Source of the DNA: an uncultured delta proteobacterium
GTDB taxonomy: Bacteria > Myxococcota_A > Polyangia > Polyangiales > Ga0077539
DNA length: 40,275 nt
Reading direction: 5' to 3'
NCBI GenBank assembly: GCA_903845045.1
Contig: CAIMWA010000245.1
Location: forward strand, 1-40,275
Shown here: positions 20,372-29,344 of the stretch, piece by piece
How the letters are laid out: the number at the start of each line of letters is the position of its first letter
How positions within the stretch are numbered: position 1 is the first letter of the stretch
Translations under genes and position numbers: made by a program
The notes under the pieces: model-generated
What the model was told of the DNA's origin: nothing
The model's input: the letters and a program-made list of their open reading frames with translations, nothing else
Database searches by the model: none

Positions 20372-21145
20372 ATGAAGCTCTCCATCGATACGACGAAGCG
20401 CACGCTCCTCACCGAGGACGAGTCCGGAACCCGCGAATTCGGGCTCTACACGCGCGAGGCCTTCTCCGCGATCTCCCGCGTCTGGGTGCAGGTGGGCTGG
20501 GCCCTCAAGCACATCTACTCGTTCACGTGGATGGGACGCCCGATCATCCAGCTCCCCGAAGACATGGTGCGCGCGCAGGAGGTCATCTACCGCGTGAAGC
20601 CCGACGTCATCGTCGAGACCGGCGTCGCCCACGGCGGATCGCTGATCTTCTACGCGAGCCTCTTCCGCGGCATGGAGACCGCCGGACGCGTCATCGGCGT
20701 CGACATCGAGATTCGCCCGCACAACCGCAAGGCCATCGCCGAGCACTCGCTCTCGCGCTCCATCTCCCTCGTCGAGGGCAGCTCCGTCGACCCCGCCGTC
20801 GTGGCGCGCGTGCGCGACCAGATCCAGCCCGGCGAGAAGGTGCTCGTGTTCCTCGACTCGAACCACACCTACGCCCACGTCGCGGCGGAGCTCGAGGCCT
20901 ACGCGCCCTTCGTGACGCCGGGCTCGTACATCGTCGCCACCGACGGGCTCATGGAGTTCCTCCACGACGTGCCCCGCGGCAAGCCCGAGTGGCGCGACGA
21001 CAACCCCTCCGCCGCCGCCCGCGAGTTCGCGTCGCGGCACCCCGAGTTCGCCCTCGAGGAGCCGCCTCCCTTCGTGTTCAACGAGGGCGAGGTGCGCGAG
21101 CACGTCACCCACTGGCCCGCGGCGTGGCTCCGACGCCTCCCATGA
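20372..21145 (+). CDS. CmcI / rhamnosyl O-methyltransferase family protein
   Basis: A 257-aa SAM-dependent methyltransferase of the family often labelled cephalosporin hydroxylase (RMNT_CmcI). Signatures: GRPIIQLPEDMVRAQEVIYRVKPD, VIVETGVAHGGSLIFYASLF (SAM-binding glycine loop), VIGVDIEIRPHNRKAI, VFLDSNHTYAHVAAELEAYAP and DNPSAAAREFASRHPEF. In surface-polysaccharide loci these proteins are thought to methylate sugar hydroxyls, which fits the neighbouring glycosyltransferase and nucleotide-sugar genes; beta-lactam chemistry is unlikely here. A GAAGGA ribosome site lies about 8 nt before the ATG. The stop overlaps the start of the glycosyltransferase gene by 4 nt, so the two are coupled. Confidence 0.92.
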   Translation: MKLSIDTTKRTLLTEDESGTREFGLYTREAFSAISRVWVQVGWALKHIYSFTWMGRPIIQLPEDMVRAQEVIYRVKPDVIVETGVAHGGSLIFYASLFRGMETAGRVIGVDIEIRPHNRKAIAEHSLSRSISLVEGSSVDPAVVARVRDQIQPGEKVLVFLDSNHTYAHVAAELEAYAPFVTPGSYIVATDGLMEFLHDVPRGKPEWRDDNPSAAAREFASRHPEFALEEPPPFVFNEGEVREHVTHWPAAWLRRLP

Positions 21146-22392
21146 AGTTCACCGTCGTCATCCCGACCCGGGAGCGCTGCGACACGCTTCGAGCGACGCT
21201 CCGCACCTGCGTCGGTCAGGACCACGACGACCTCACCATCCTCGTCAGCGACAACGCCAGCACCGACGCGACCCGCGACGTCGTCGAGTCGTTCCACGAC
21301 CCGCGCATCCGGTACGTCAACACCGGCGCGCGGGTGAGCATGGCGCGCAATTGGGAGTTCGCGCTCGGCCACGTCGAGGACACCGAGAACTACGTCATGT
21401 ACCTCGGCGACGACGACGGGCTGCTCCCGCACGCCCTCGACGACGTGGGGGCCCTGCTCCGCGACACCGGCGTGGCGGCCGTGTCGTGGAAGAAGGCCGA
21501 GTACATGTGGCCTTCGTACGCCATCAAGCCATGGCGCAACCTCGCGATCGTTCCGTTGCAGAACCATCTGTTCCGCTACGACGGCGACCGCGTCCTGCGC
21601 GACGTGCGGAACCTCTGGATCCCGTACTACCGCTGCCCGACGCTCTACAACAGCTTCGTCGACGCGCGAGTCCTGCACGACCTGCGGCGCCGCGACGGCG
21701 GGGTGTTCTTCCGCTCGTCCATTCCCGACGCCTACTCGGGCTACGCGCTCCTCGCGCGGATCCCCTGGTACGCGTACTCGACGCGCCCGTTCAGTCTCAA
21801 CGGCGGCAGCGGCCACAGCACCGGCGTCTCCCTCGGCGGCAACCGCGACAACCCCGGACCCCGCACGCGCTTTCTCGCGGAGATGGACATCCCGCCGCAC
21901 CCGAAGCTGTGGCCCCTCCCGGGATCGACGCTCCTCGCGGTGATGGAGGCGCTCTACCAGGCCAACGACCACGCCCTCGACGGCCGCCTCACGATGATCC
22001 GCCCGATGATCCTCGCGTCGTTCTTCCGCGAGATCTCGGGCCACTCCGCCGAACGCTGGGGCGACGCGGTGGCGCTGCTCGAGCGCTGCGCGACGGAAGG
22101 CGACGATCCGGCGCTCCATCGGGCCATCGCGGTGTTCCGCCGCCTCATCCCGAACAGCCCGCGCTCCGTCGAGACGCCGCCGCGGCGCATCGGACTCGAC
22201 GGCAACCACATGCTCTGGGTCGACCTCGACCCGCACGGCGTCACCGACGTCGACGGCGCGGCGCAGTGGATCGGCCACCTCCTGGGACCGTACCAGCGCC
22301 CCGCCGAGCTCCGTCGCTACCGCGGCACCGACAAGCTGCGCACGCGCCTCGGCGCCTGGGTCGCGCGGCGCGTCCCCGACTTCACGCTCTGA
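21142..22392 (+). CDS. Family 2 glycosyltransferase
   Basis: A 416-aa GT-A-fold enzyme. It starts KFTVVIPTRERCDTLRATLRTC, then ILVSDNASTDATRDVV, and has the metal/nucleotide-sugar Asp cluster MYLGDDDGLLPHAL. The C-terminal 250 residues (aromatic-rich, YYRCPTLYNSFVD, SLNGGSGHSTG) are less conserved and probably bind the acceptor. No transmembrane helix is evident, so it should act on the cytoplasmic face, adding a sugar to a lipid-linked or methylated acceptor. Donor and acceptor are unknown. It starts within the stop of the O-methyltransferase gene (ATGA). A GC-rich inverted repeat follows at 22404-22434. Confidence 0.9.
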   Translation: MKFTVVIPTRERCDTLRATLRTCVGQDHDDLTILVSDNASTDATRDVVESFHDPRIRYVNTGARVSMARNWEFALGHVEDTENYVMYLGDDDGLLPHALDDVGALLRDTGVAAVSWKKAEYMWPSYAIKPWRNLAIVPLQNHLFRYDGDRVLRDVRNLWIPYYRCPTLYNSFVDARVLHDLRRRDGGVFFRSSIPDAYSGYALLARIPWYAYSTRPFSLNGGSGHSTGVSLGGNRDNPGPRTRFLAEMDIPPHPKLWPLPGSTLLAVMEALYQANDHALDGRLTMIRPMILASFFREISGHSAERWGDAVALLERCATEGDDPALHRAIAVFRRLIPNSPRSVETPPRRIGLDGNHMLWVDLDPHGVTDVDGAAQWIGHLLGPYQRPAELRRYRGTDKLRTRLGAWVARRVPDFTL

Positions 22393-22403
22393 TCCGCGCC
22401 GGC

Positions 22404-22434
22404 CGCGCCCTCCTCCCCCGCCCGGAGGGGCGCG
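22404..22434. terminator. GC-rich hairpin, possible bidirectional terminator
   Basis: Arms CGCGCCCTCC (22404-22413) and GGAGGGGCGCG (22424-22434) pair with a single bulged base around a 10-nt loop. It lies in the 73-nt gap between the convergent glycosyltransferase and RNase Y genes, where a terminator would serve both. There is no T-run on either strand, so it is not a classical intrinsic terminator. Confidence 0.5.
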
Positions 22435-22465
22435 AGCTTATGGCGTCAGAAGAACCCGCCGCCGG

Positions 22466-24220
22466 TCAGCGGGCGTAGTCCACCGAGCGGGTCTCGCGCA
22501 CCACGGTGACCTTCACCTGTCCCGGGTAGGCGAGCTCGTCCTCGATGCGCCGCGCGATCTCCCGCGAGAGCGCCAAAGCGCCGGCGTCGTCGACCTCGCC
22601 GGGCTCCACCAGCACCCGCACCTCGCGCCCGGCTTGGATCGCGAAGGAGCGCTCCACGCCCTTGAAGGACGCGCAGAGCCGCTCGAGGTCCTCGAGGCGC
22701 CGCGCGTAGCCCTCGAGCATCTCGCGCCGCGCACCGGGTCGCGCGCTGCTGATGGCGTCCGCGGCCGCGGTGACGTGGGCCAGGAGCGTCGCCGCGGGCT
22801 CGTCGTCGTGGTGCGCCGCGATGGCGTGCACCACCGCCTCGTCCTCGCCGTTCTTGCGGGCGATCTGCGCGCCCACCACGGCGTGCCCGCCCTCGACCTC
22901 GTGCGACACCGCCTTGCCGATGTCGTGCAGCAGGCCCGCCCGCCGCGCGAGCTTCGGGTTCACGCCCAGCTCCTGCGCGAGGAGCCCCGCGAGGTGCCCG
23001 ACCTCGAGCGCGTGCCGCAGCATGTTCTGCGCATACGAGTACCGGTAACGAAGCTGCCCGACGAGGCGCACGAGGTCCGGGTGCATGCGCCCGAGGGCGA
23101 GCTCCATCACCGCCGCGTCGCCGGCCTCGCGGATGCCGCGCTCCACGTCCTCGCGGGACTTCGCGAAGAACTCCTCGATCTTCGTCGGGTGCACGCGGCC
23201 GTCCTGGATCAGCCGCTCGAGGGTGAGGCGCGCCATCTCCCGGCGCACCGGGTCGAAGCTGCTCACCACGATGGTCTCCGGCGTGTCGTCGATGACCAGG
23301 TCGCAGCCCGTCACCTCCTGGAACGACCGGATGTTGCGCCCCTCGCGCCCGATGATGCGCCCCTTGAGCTCGTCGCTCGGGAGGTGCACCGACGTCACCG
23401 CGCGCTCCGCGGCATACTCACCTGCGTAACGTTGCACGGCGATGCCCACGAGGCGCTTCGCCCGCTTCTCGGCCTCCTCCTTGGCGAGGTCCTCGATGTG
23501 CCGGGCCTCGCGGGCGGCGCTGCGGCGGGCGTCGTCGACCACGCCCTCGACGACCTTCGCCCGGGCCTCGTCGGCGGTGAGCCCCGCGGTCGCCTCGAGC
23601 GCCGCCTGCCCGGCGGTGCGCGCGGCCTCGACGGCCTCCGTACGCTCGACGACCAGGCGGTCCGCCGCGCGCTCCCGCTCCCCCGCCGCGCGCTCCCGCT
23701 CCCCGAGGGACCGATCGCGCGCCGAGAGCTCCGCGTCCCGCAGCGCGAGCCGCTGATCCTTCTGTCCCACGGCGTCCTCGAGCTGGGCGAGCCGCTCGCT
23801 GCGGGCGCGGAGCTCGCGCACCAGCGACTCGGCCTCGACGCGCGCATCGGCGACGATCTGCGCAGCGCGGTCGCGGGCAGCGCGCTCGACGTCGGCGCGA
23901 ACGGTCTCGCGGGCCCGCGCGGTCGCCTCGTCGAGGGTCACCGCCGCCGCGCGCCGATGTACCTCGGCTTGCTCCAGCGCCGCCCGGGTCTCGCCGCGCG
24001 CAGCCTCGAGCACGTCGAGCTGCAACGCGAGCCGGGCATCGAGCGCGCGCCGCTCCGCGAGCGCCTCGGCCAACGATCGTTCGGTCTCCGAACGATCTCC
24101 CCGCAAGCCCTCGATTTCCAGCCTCAGGGCGGCCACCTCGGCCTCGGCCTGACGCGAGCGCAGCACCCACGACGTCGCCGCCCCGGAGGCCGCGCCGGCG
24201 AAGAAAGAGAACGGGATCAT
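22466..24220 (-). CDS. rny: Ribonuclease Y
   Basis: A 584-aa membrane-anchored endoribonuclease that starts mRNA decay. Order: an N-terminal hydrophobic helix (FSFFAGAASGAATSWVL, 4-20); a long charged coiled coil (about 25-250) with the Ala-rich, Arg/Glu pattern; a KH domain with LKGRIIGREGRNIRSFQEVTG; and an HD domain with LLHDIGKAV carrying the catalytic His-Asp. The C-terminus, PGQVKVTVVRETRSVDYAR, is typical of the family. Residues 42-49 (DRSETERS), at the start of the coiled coil, are encoded by the palindrome at 24075-24097. The ATG at 24220 overlaps the stop of the upstream formyl-THF cyclo-ligase gene by 4 nt. Confidence 0.96.
   Translation of the reverse strand: MIPFSFFAGAASGAATSWVLRSRQAEAEVAALRLEIEGLRGDRSETERSLAEALAERRALDARLALQLDVLEAARGETRAALEQAEVHRRAAAVTLDEATARARETVRADVERAARDRAAQIVADARVEAESLVRELRARSERLAQLEDAVGQKDQRLALRDAELSARDRSLGERERAAGERERAADRLVVERTEAVEAARTAGQAALEATAGLTADEARAKVVEGVVDDARRSAAREARHIEDLAKEEAEKRAKRLVGIAVQRYAGEYAAERAVTSVHLPSDELKGRIIGREGRNIRSFQEVTGCDLVIDDTPETIVVSSFDPVRREMARLTLERLIQDGRVHPTKIEEFFAKSREDVERGIREAGDAAVMELALGRMHPDLVRLVGQLRYRYSYAQNMLRHALEVGHLAGLLAQELGVNPKLARRAGLLHDIGKAVSHEVEGGHAVVGAQIARKNGEDEAVVHAIAAHHDDEPAATLLAHVTAAADAISSARPGARREMLEGYARRLEDLERLCASFKGVERSFAIQAGREVRVLVEPGEVDDAGALALSREIARRIEDELAYPGQVKVTVVRETRSVDYAR
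24075..24097. repeat. Palindrome GATCGTTCGG-TCT-CCGAACGATC inside rny
   Basis: Perfect 10-bp arms (24075-24084, 24088-24097) around TCT on the plus strand. On the coding (minus) strand the frame reads GAT CGT TCG GAG ACC GAA CGA TC, Asp42 to Ser49 of RNase Y. Frame and core are identical to the fhs palindrome, although the gene is unrelated and lies on the opposite strand. Confidence 0.85.
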
Positions 24221-24840
24221 GGGGTCTCCGTCGTGTACGTGTGTTCGTCCGTGACGATGGTGTCCACGCGCTGGTCGTGGGCCTCGTTCGGAACCTCGGC
24301 GATCACCTGGAACGCGAACACCGCGGCGACGCGCCGGGCGTTCGGGAAGAGCGGCAGCGCGCGGTCGTAGTAAGCGCGGCCGTAGCCGATGCGGTACCCG
24401 CGGGGGTCCACGGCGAGGGCCGGCACGAGCACGAGGCCGACGGCGTCGAGGTCGGCCAACGGAGCGTCCGCCGTCGGCTCGTCGAGGCCCCACGCCGAGC
24501 GCTGCGTCGCGAACACCGATCCGTCCCGCACGATCCAGCGAAAGACCAGCCCCGCGTCGCCGTCCACCACGGGCAGCGCAACGTCGACGCCGCGGGCCCG
24601 TGCGTCGGCGACGAGGGCCGCGGTGTCGAACTCGTCGTCGAGAGAGGCGTAGAGGGCCACCCCGCGGGCGTCGCGCCAGGCGTCGAGGGCCGCCACCGCG
24701 GTGGTGATGGCCTCGCTCCGTCGCCGGCGGGCATCGGGCGGAAGGCTCCCGCGGAGCTGCCGCATCCGCTTGCGCAGGTGGGCCTTCGCGCGAGGGCGCA
24801 TCGCGTCGAGATCGGCGGGGGACCAAGGGGGTTCGGCCAT
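24217..24840 (-). CDS. 5-formyltetrahydrofolate cyclo-ligase
   Basis: A 207-aa enzyme that converts 5-formyl-THF to 5,10-methenyl-THF with ATP. Family features: basic N-terminal helix AKAHLRKRMRQLRGSLPPDARR; VALYASLDDEFDTAALVADARARG; VALPVV, where substrate is gripped; and the signature LVPALAVDPRGYRIGYGRAYYDRAL with the Gly-rich ATP-binding YGRAYYD. It ends HDQRVDTIVTDEHTYTTETP. The ATG at 24840 has weak upstream purines. It overlaps RNase Y by 4 nt as the first gene of a two-gene unit, and is divergent from thiC (111 nt). Together with fhs it indicates active folate one-carbon recycling. Confidence 0.93.
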   Translation of the reverse strand: MAEPPWSPADLDAMRPRAKAHLRKRMRQLRGSLPPDARRRRSEAITTAVAALDAWRDARGVALYASLDDEFDTAALVADARARGVDVALPVVDGDAGLVFRWIVRDGSVFATQRSAWGLDEPTADAPLADLDAVGLVLVPALAVDPRGYRIGYGRAYYDRALPLFPNARRVAAVFAFQVIAEVPNEAHDQRVDTIVTDEHTYTTETP

Positions 24841-24951
24841 CGGCGGTTCCTCGCCGTTGCATACCACGGGGGCCGAGCACCTTGCCCGGAGCCACCGCGA
24901 TGCACTACACGGTGAGCGCGCGTCGCGACGGCGCGCCACGAGAGGAGCCAA

Positions 24952-26367
24952 GTGCCGGCCATGCGAAGCGAGTGGGTGTCCAAGAGGACCGGAGACCGCG
25001 TGAAGACGCAGATGTTCTACGCGCGCCGTGGGGTGGTGACCGAAGAGATGGACTTCGTCGCCCGCCGCGAGAACGTCTCGGCCGAGGTCGTGCGCGACGA
25101 GGTCGCGCGGGGCCGGCTGGTGATCCCGGCGAACGTGGCGCACGTGAACCTCGAGCCCATGGGCATCGGCATCGCGCTCTCCTGCAAGGTGAACGCGAAC
25201 ATCGGCAACAGCGCCGTGACCAGCGTCGTCGACGAGGAGCTCGCGAAGCTCGCGGTCTCCATCAAGTACGGCGCCGACACGGTGATGGACCTCTCCACCG
25301 GCGGCAACATCGACGGCATCCGCGAGGCCATCCTGCGCGCGTCGCCGGTGCCCATCGGCACCGTGCCGATCTATCAGGTCGTGCAGCAGGTGAAGTCCAT
25401 CACGCACATGACCGCCGACGACCTCCTCGGCGTCATCGAGCACCAGGCCAAGCAGGGCGTCGACTACATGACGCTGCACGCCGGCGTGCTTCGCTCGCTG
25501 CTCCCGACGGTGCAGCACCGCATCACCGGCATCGTCTCCCGCGGCGGCTCGCTCATGGCGCAGTGGATGATCGAGCACGGCGAGGAGAACCCGCTCTACA
25601 CGCGCTGGGACGACGTGCTCGACATCTGCGCGCGCTACGACGTCACCATCTCCGCGGGCGACGGCCTGCGCCCCGGCTGCCTCGCCGACGCCTCCGACGA
25701 AGCGCAGTTCGGCGAGCTCAAGGTCCTCGGCGAGCTCACCAAGCGCGCGTGGGAGAAGAACGTGCAGGTCATGATCGAGGGGCCGGGTCACGTGCCCTTC
25801 GACCAGATCGCCATGAACGTCGAGCGCCAGCGCGAGTGGTGCCACGACGCGCCGTTCTACGTGCTCGGTCCGCTCGTGACCGACATCGCGCCGGGCTACG
25901 ACCACATCACCAGCGCCATCGGCGCGACCATGGCCGGCTACTCCGGCGCGGCGATGCTCTGCTACGTCACGCCGAAGGAGCACCTCGGCCTGCCCAACGC
26001 CGAGGACGTTCGCAACGGCTTGATCGCGTACAAGATCGCCGCGCACGCGTCCGACATCGCGCGCAAGCGACCGGGTGCGCGCGACCGCGACGACGCGCTG
26101 TCCCGCGCCCGCTACGCCTTCGACTGGAACGAGCAGTTCCGCCTCTCGCTCGATCCCGAGCGGGCGCGCGAGTACCACGACGAGACGCTGCCCGACGCCT
26201 ACTTCAAGAGCGCCGAGTTCTGCGCGATGTGCGGCCCGAAGTTCTGCTCCATGCACATCAACCGCGTCGTCGAGGAGTACAACAAGAGCGAGGTCCAGCG
26301 GACGCGGCTCCCCATGGCGCCGAGCACCGCGGAGTCGCTCGCGGCCAGCGGCTCGCCGGTGCGCTGA
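24952..26367 (+). CDS. thiC: Phosphomethylpyrimidine synthase (short ThiC)
   Basis: A 471-aa radical-SAM enzyme making hydroxymethylpyrimidine phosphate from aminoimidazole ribotide for thiamine. It is the shorter class without the N-terminal extra domain of long ThiC proteins. Motifs: [82 protein letters not shown] and [14 protein letters not shown]. The C-terminal CAMCGPKFC (CxxCxxxxC) binds the 4Fe-4S cluster. The GTG at 24952 is chosen because GAGAGGAG lies just upstream; an ATG 3 codons later is an alternative. I see no TPP riboswitch in the 111-nt leader, only a GC-rich hairpin near 24916-24936. The stop overlaps the next gene's ATG by 1 nt. Confidence 0.96.
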   Translation: MPAMRSEWVSKRTGDRVKTQMFYARRGVVTEEMDFVARRENVSAEVVRDEVARGRLVIPANVAHVNLEPMGIGIALSCKVNANIGNSAVTSVVDEELAKLAVSIKYGADTVMDLSTGGNIDGIREAILRASPVPIGTVPIYQVVQQVKSITHMTADDLLGVIEHQAKQGVDYMTLHAGVLRSLLPTVQHRITGIVSRGGSLMAQWMIEHGEENPLYTRWDDVLDICARYDVTISAGDGLRPGCLADASDEAQFGELKVLGELTKRAWEKNVQVMIEGPGHVPFDQIAMNVERQREWCHDAPFYVLGPLVTDIAPGYDHITSAIGATMAGYSGAAMLCYVTPKEHLGLPNAEDVRNGLIAYKIAAHASDIARKRPGARDRDDALSRARYAFDWNEQFRLSLDPERAREYHDETLPDAYFKSAEFCAMCGPKFCSMHINRVVEEYNKSEVQRTRLPMAPSTAESLAASGSPVR

Positions 26368-26771
26368 TGCAGCGACGCCCCCTCGCAGCCCTCGGCCTCG
26401 CGCTCGGCCTCGCGGCGTGTCACCCGCGGCCCGCCCGCGAGTGGCGCCCCGAGGACCACGACTCCGGCGTGACCGCGACGTCCGCCACGACCGCGGGACC
26501 GGTCAACGACGACCCGCTTGCGGGAGCGCGCGCCCTGTTCACGGCGCAGTGCGCGTCGTGTCACGGGCCCCAGGGCCATGGCGACGGCCCCATGGCCGCG
26601 ATGTTTCGCCCCGCCGATCTCTCCGACGGGACGCTTCAGTCGACGCGCACCGACGAGATGCTCTCCATCGCGATCACGTCGGGCCGCGGTCGCATGCCGG
26701 CCTTCGGCGCGAACCTGCGCCCCGAGGCGGTCTCCTCGCTCGTGCGGTTGATCCGCACCTGGCGCCGCTGA
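26367..26771 (+). CDS. Mono-haem cytochrome c lipoprotein
   Basis: A 134-aa protein with a signal ending LGLAAC (lipidation at Cys18), a short polar linker and a small class I cytochrome c domain. The haem-binding motif is CASCHG (about 62-67), and the likely distal ligand is Met in RGRMPAFG. The domain starts DPLAGARALFTAQCASCHGPQGHGDG and ends SSLVRLIRTWRR, of usual length. It should sit in the periplasm tethered to a membrane as a small electron carrier. It starts at the stop of thiC (TGATG), so it is translated in the same transcript; the functional link with thiamine synthesis is unclear. It is convergent with the GH13 gene, 10 nt between stops. Confidence 0.92.
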   Translation: MQRRPLAALGLALGLAACHPRPAREWRPEDHDSGVTATSATTAGPVNDDPLAGARALFTAQCASCHGPQGHGDGPMAAMFRPADLSDGTLQSTRTDEMLSIAITSGRGRMPAFGANLRPEAVSSLVRLIRTWRR

Positions 26772-26781
26772 CCCGCGCCGG

Positions 26782-28938
26782 TCAGCGCGCGCGCCACACG
26801 AGCGCGCCGCGGGCCGGCACCGTCACCGTTCCACCCATCACACCCGGAGTTCCGTCGGCCAGCAGGTCGTCGTAGGCGCCCGGGGGCATCGACACCGTCG
26901 TGGCGGCGTCGGCGCGGTTCACTGCGACGATGACGTCGTGGGCCGACGTTCCGCAGCCGCCCATGCGATAGACCCACGTGTCCGCCGTCGCGGCGAGGGT
27001 CGTGCGGTTGCCGCGACCGATGGCGACGTTCTGCGCGCGAATGCGCCCCAGCGCCCGCACCCGCGCCCGCAGCGCGAGCTGGAACGGGTTCAGCGCGCTG
27101 TCGTTCCACGGCATCATGCGGCGGTTGTCGGGGTCGCCGCCGCCGGCGAGGCCCACCTCGTCGCCGTAGTAGAGCAGCGGCACGCCCGGGTTCGTGAGCA
27201 TCACCGTGAAGGCCAGCGCGAGGCGCTCGTACGGCGCGGCGTCCGTCGGCGCGTGATAGTTCGATGTCCAACCATTCGACGGGTTGCTCCCCGCGCGGCA
27301 GTCGGTGATCTGCCGGCTGGCGAAGTGGATCGCCCGGGGGATGTCGTGGTTGCCGATGAACGGGCTCATGAGGGCGCGGGAGCCGTAGTACCCGTCGTTC
27401 GAGGCCATCCACCCGGCGAAGGACTGCAGGCTCCCGCCGGGGGTGAACAGCGCCTCGCAGAGCCGCGCCTTGTAGGGAAAGTCGAACTGACCGTCGAGCA
27501 TCGTCGCGGGGTCGACGAAGGAGCGCAGCGTGTCGCGGTTGTCGTAGTCGAAGGTCTCGCCGACGAGGTAGAAGCGGCCGCCCATCGGCGACGTCATCTC
27601 GCGGTTCAACCGCGTGCGAAGGTCCGTGAGCCACGACCGCGGAACGTTCTTGATGGCGTCGAGGCGCAGGCCGTCGACCTGGTACGTGCGCGCCCACCAC
27701 AGCGCGTCATCGACGCTCCACGCGCGCGGGGCCGCCACGTCGAAGTCGAAGGGCGCGAGGTAGTCGGTGAAGGCGCAGCGCGTGCCCCAGACCGGGTCGT
27801 TCCAGAGGTTCTCCGGTCCGCACAGGCGGAACTGCCCGCTCGTGCCCCGCGCGAACCAGTCGTTGTGCGCCCGGTACACGCCGCTCCCGGTGTCGACGTG
27901 CTTCATCACGTAGTCGAAGAGCACGCGCACGCCGTGCCCGCCGGGGCCCGTGGCGCCGTGCGCCGCAGCCACCACCGCGCGAAGGTCCGCGTCGGTGCCG
28001 ATGCGCGGCTCCACCCGCGGGGTCGGAGCCGGGTGCATCGGGTCGGTGTAGTCGATGGCATCCGGCGACGGCCAGTAGCCGTGATAGCTGGAGTACACGT
28101 GCGGGTCTGACGCGGGGTCGATGGCCGCGCCGGCGGTGTCCCGCGCCTTGTAGGGCGCCGACACCCAGAGCGCCGTGACGCCGAGGTCCGTCAGGTAGGG
28201 CATGCGCGCGGCGAGGCCCGCGAGGTCGCCGCCGGCGTACTGGCCGCTCGGCCCCGACGTGGCGTCCCCGTCGGTGGCGCCGGACACGATGCTCCGCCGC
28301 CCGTCGCTGTCGCTGAAGCGATCGACCATCGCGAAGTACAGGAACGCGTCGCGCCAGTCGAAGGCCGTGGGGTCGCCGCAGGAAGCCGCCGCGCTCCCGC
28401 ACACCTCGAGCACGCTGTTCGTGCCCCCGGCACCGTCGGGCACCGAGGTCGGGTCCGAGGGGTCTGCGACCCAGCGGGTGCCGTCGACGATGAACTTGTA
28501 CTCCGCATGCCCGAACGGCTCGATGCGCGTCGTCGCGGTCCAGACGCCGCCGGCCCCGCGGGTGAGCGGGATCGCGCCGGCCGTCGGCGTCGCCGCCCAG
28601 TGAACCCACGACCCGCTGAGCCACACCGTCGTCGCCGCGGCGTCGACGTAGCGGAACGACACCTCGTTGCACGGCGGCGTCACCACCACCGGCACGTCCG
28701 GCGACGGCGCCACGCCTCCGTCGGCCAGCGGAACGCCACAGCCGCCGTCCCCGATGGAGCTCCCGGCCTCGCACGATCCATCCGGCGACGACGTCACCAC
28801 CCCGGTCGGGACGTCGACGGAGCCGATGTCGGCCACCACGACCCCCGAGTCGAGGAGGCGGTCGTTGACCGAGCCGCACGCTGCGCCGACGGACGCGACC
28901 AGCAGCGGCAGCGCCCTGCGCACGAAGATCCTTCGCAT
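26782..28938 (-). CDS. GH13 alpha-amylase family lipoprotein
   Basis: A 718-aa protein with an N-terminal lipoprotein-like signal ending GAAC (Cys21), a Ser/Asp/Val-rich linker, and an Ig-like carbohydrate-binding domain of CBM48/glycogen-binding type (about 90-180, with VWLSGSWVHW and EYKFIVDGTRW). The GH13 catalytic barrel begins near 195. Catalytic regions: I, FDYVMKHVD (341-349); II, GLRLDAIKNV with nucleophile Asp427; III, LVGETFD with acid/base Glu461; IV, GNHDIPR with Asp532. All three acids are present, so it should be active on alpha-glucans at the cell surface; exact specificity is not determinable. TACCGT lies 8-13 nt upstream of the ATG, with no Shine-Dalgarno. A hairpin (28962-28976) separates it from hup. 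Confidence 0.94.
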   Translation of the reverse strand: MRRIFVRRALPLLVASVGAACGSVNDRLLDSGVVVADIGSVDVPTGVVTSSPDGSCEAGSSIGDGGCGVPLADGGVAPSPDVPVVVTPPCNEVSFRYVDAAATTVWLSGSWVHWAATPTAGAIPLTRGAGGVWTATTRIEPFGHAEYKFIVDGTRWVADPSDPTSVPDGAGGTNSVLEVCGSAAASCGDPTAFDWRDAFLYFAMVDRFSDSDGRRSIVSGATDGDATSGPSGQYAGGDLAGLAARMPYLTDLGVTALWVSAPYKARDTAGAAIDPASDPHVYSSYHGYWPSPDAIDYTDPMHPAPTPRVEPRIGTDADLRAVVAAAHGATGPGGHGVRVLFDYVMKHVDTGSGVYRAHNDWFARGTSGQFRLCGPENLWNDPVWGTRCAFTDYLAPFDFDVAAPRAWSVDDALWWARTYQVDGLRLDAIKNVPRSWLTDLRTRLNREMTSPMGGRFYLVGETFDYDNRDTLRSFVDPATMLDGQFDFPYKARLCEALFTPGGSLQSFAGWMASNDGYYGSRALMSPFIGNHDIPRAIHFASRQITDCRAGSNPSNGWTSNYHAPTDAAPYERLALAFTVMLTNPGVPLLYYGDEVGLAGGGDPDNRRMMPWNDSALNPFQLALRARVRALGRIRAQNVAIGRGNRTTLAATADTWVYRMGGCGTSAHDVIVAVNRADAATTVSMPPGAYDDLLADGTPGVMGGTVTVPARGALVWRAR

Positions 28939-28961
28939 GCCCCCTACGGTAGCCGAAAGCC

Positions 28962-28976
28962 GCCCCGATGTGGGGC
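28962..28976. other. Short hairpin between hup and the GH13 gene
   Basis: GCCCC-GATGT-GGGGC forms a 5-bp GC stem in the 43-nt spacer after the hup stop, on the way to the GH13 start. There is no T-run. It might weaken read-through from the strong hup promoter; that is inference. Confidence 0.3.
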
Positions 28977-28981
28977 CCCCG

Positions 28982-29287
28982 TCACTCGACGATCGGAACG
29001 CCCCGGGTCGCGCTCTCGTTCACCATCTCCTTCAAGTCTTTCCCGACCTTGAAGAACGGAAGCTTCTTCGAAGAGACCTTCACCGCCTTCCGTGTACGTG
29101 GGTTGCGCCCAGTGTAGGGCTTGTATTCCCGGATCGAGAAGCTCCCGAAGCCGCGGATCTCGATGCCCTCGTCCTTCGCGAGCGCCGCCGACATCGCGTC
29201 GAACACCGCGTTCACCACCGCCTCGGCCCTCGACTTCGAGATATTCTGCCCTGCCGCGACCATCTCGATCAGCTCAGACTTCGTCAT
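28982..29287 (-). CDS. HU/IHF family DNA-binding protein
   Basis: A 101-aa nucleoid protein. It begins MTKSELIEMVAAGQNISKSRAEAVVNAVFDAM. It has the GFGSFSIREYKPYTGRNPRTRKAV DNA-binding arm, with the RNPRT tip that inserts into the minor groove, and KKLPFFKVGKDLKEMV after it. The ending is slightly longer than in E. coli HU, and the body resembles IHF-beta. It bends and compacts DNA as a dimer. GGAGG lies 11 nt upstream of the ATG. Its promoter is the clearest in the window: TTGACA and TACTAT with a 16-nt spacer at 29345-29372, overlapped by an inverted repeat that may be an operator. Confidence 0.95.
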   Translation of the reverse strand: MTKSELIEMVAAGQNISKSRAEAVVNAVFDAMSAALAKDEGIEIRGFGSFSIREYKPYTGRNPRTRKAVKVSSKKLPFFKVGKDLKEMVNESATRGVPIVE

Positions 29288-29344
29288 CTGCGCACCGTCC
29301 TCCGTCCAATTCCCACCAACGGTCGCTCCTTGATTTTCCTAAAG

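Noticed and set aside
24841..24951. Possible TPP riboswitch before thiC
   Set aside because: No CUGAGA box and no ACCUGAUC-like segment could be found; only a GC-rich hairpin at 24916-24936.
24217..26256. Long minus-strand reading frame across thiC
   Set aside because: Only the part from 24840 down matches a real protein (5-formyl-THF cyclo-ligase); the rest is antisense to thiC.
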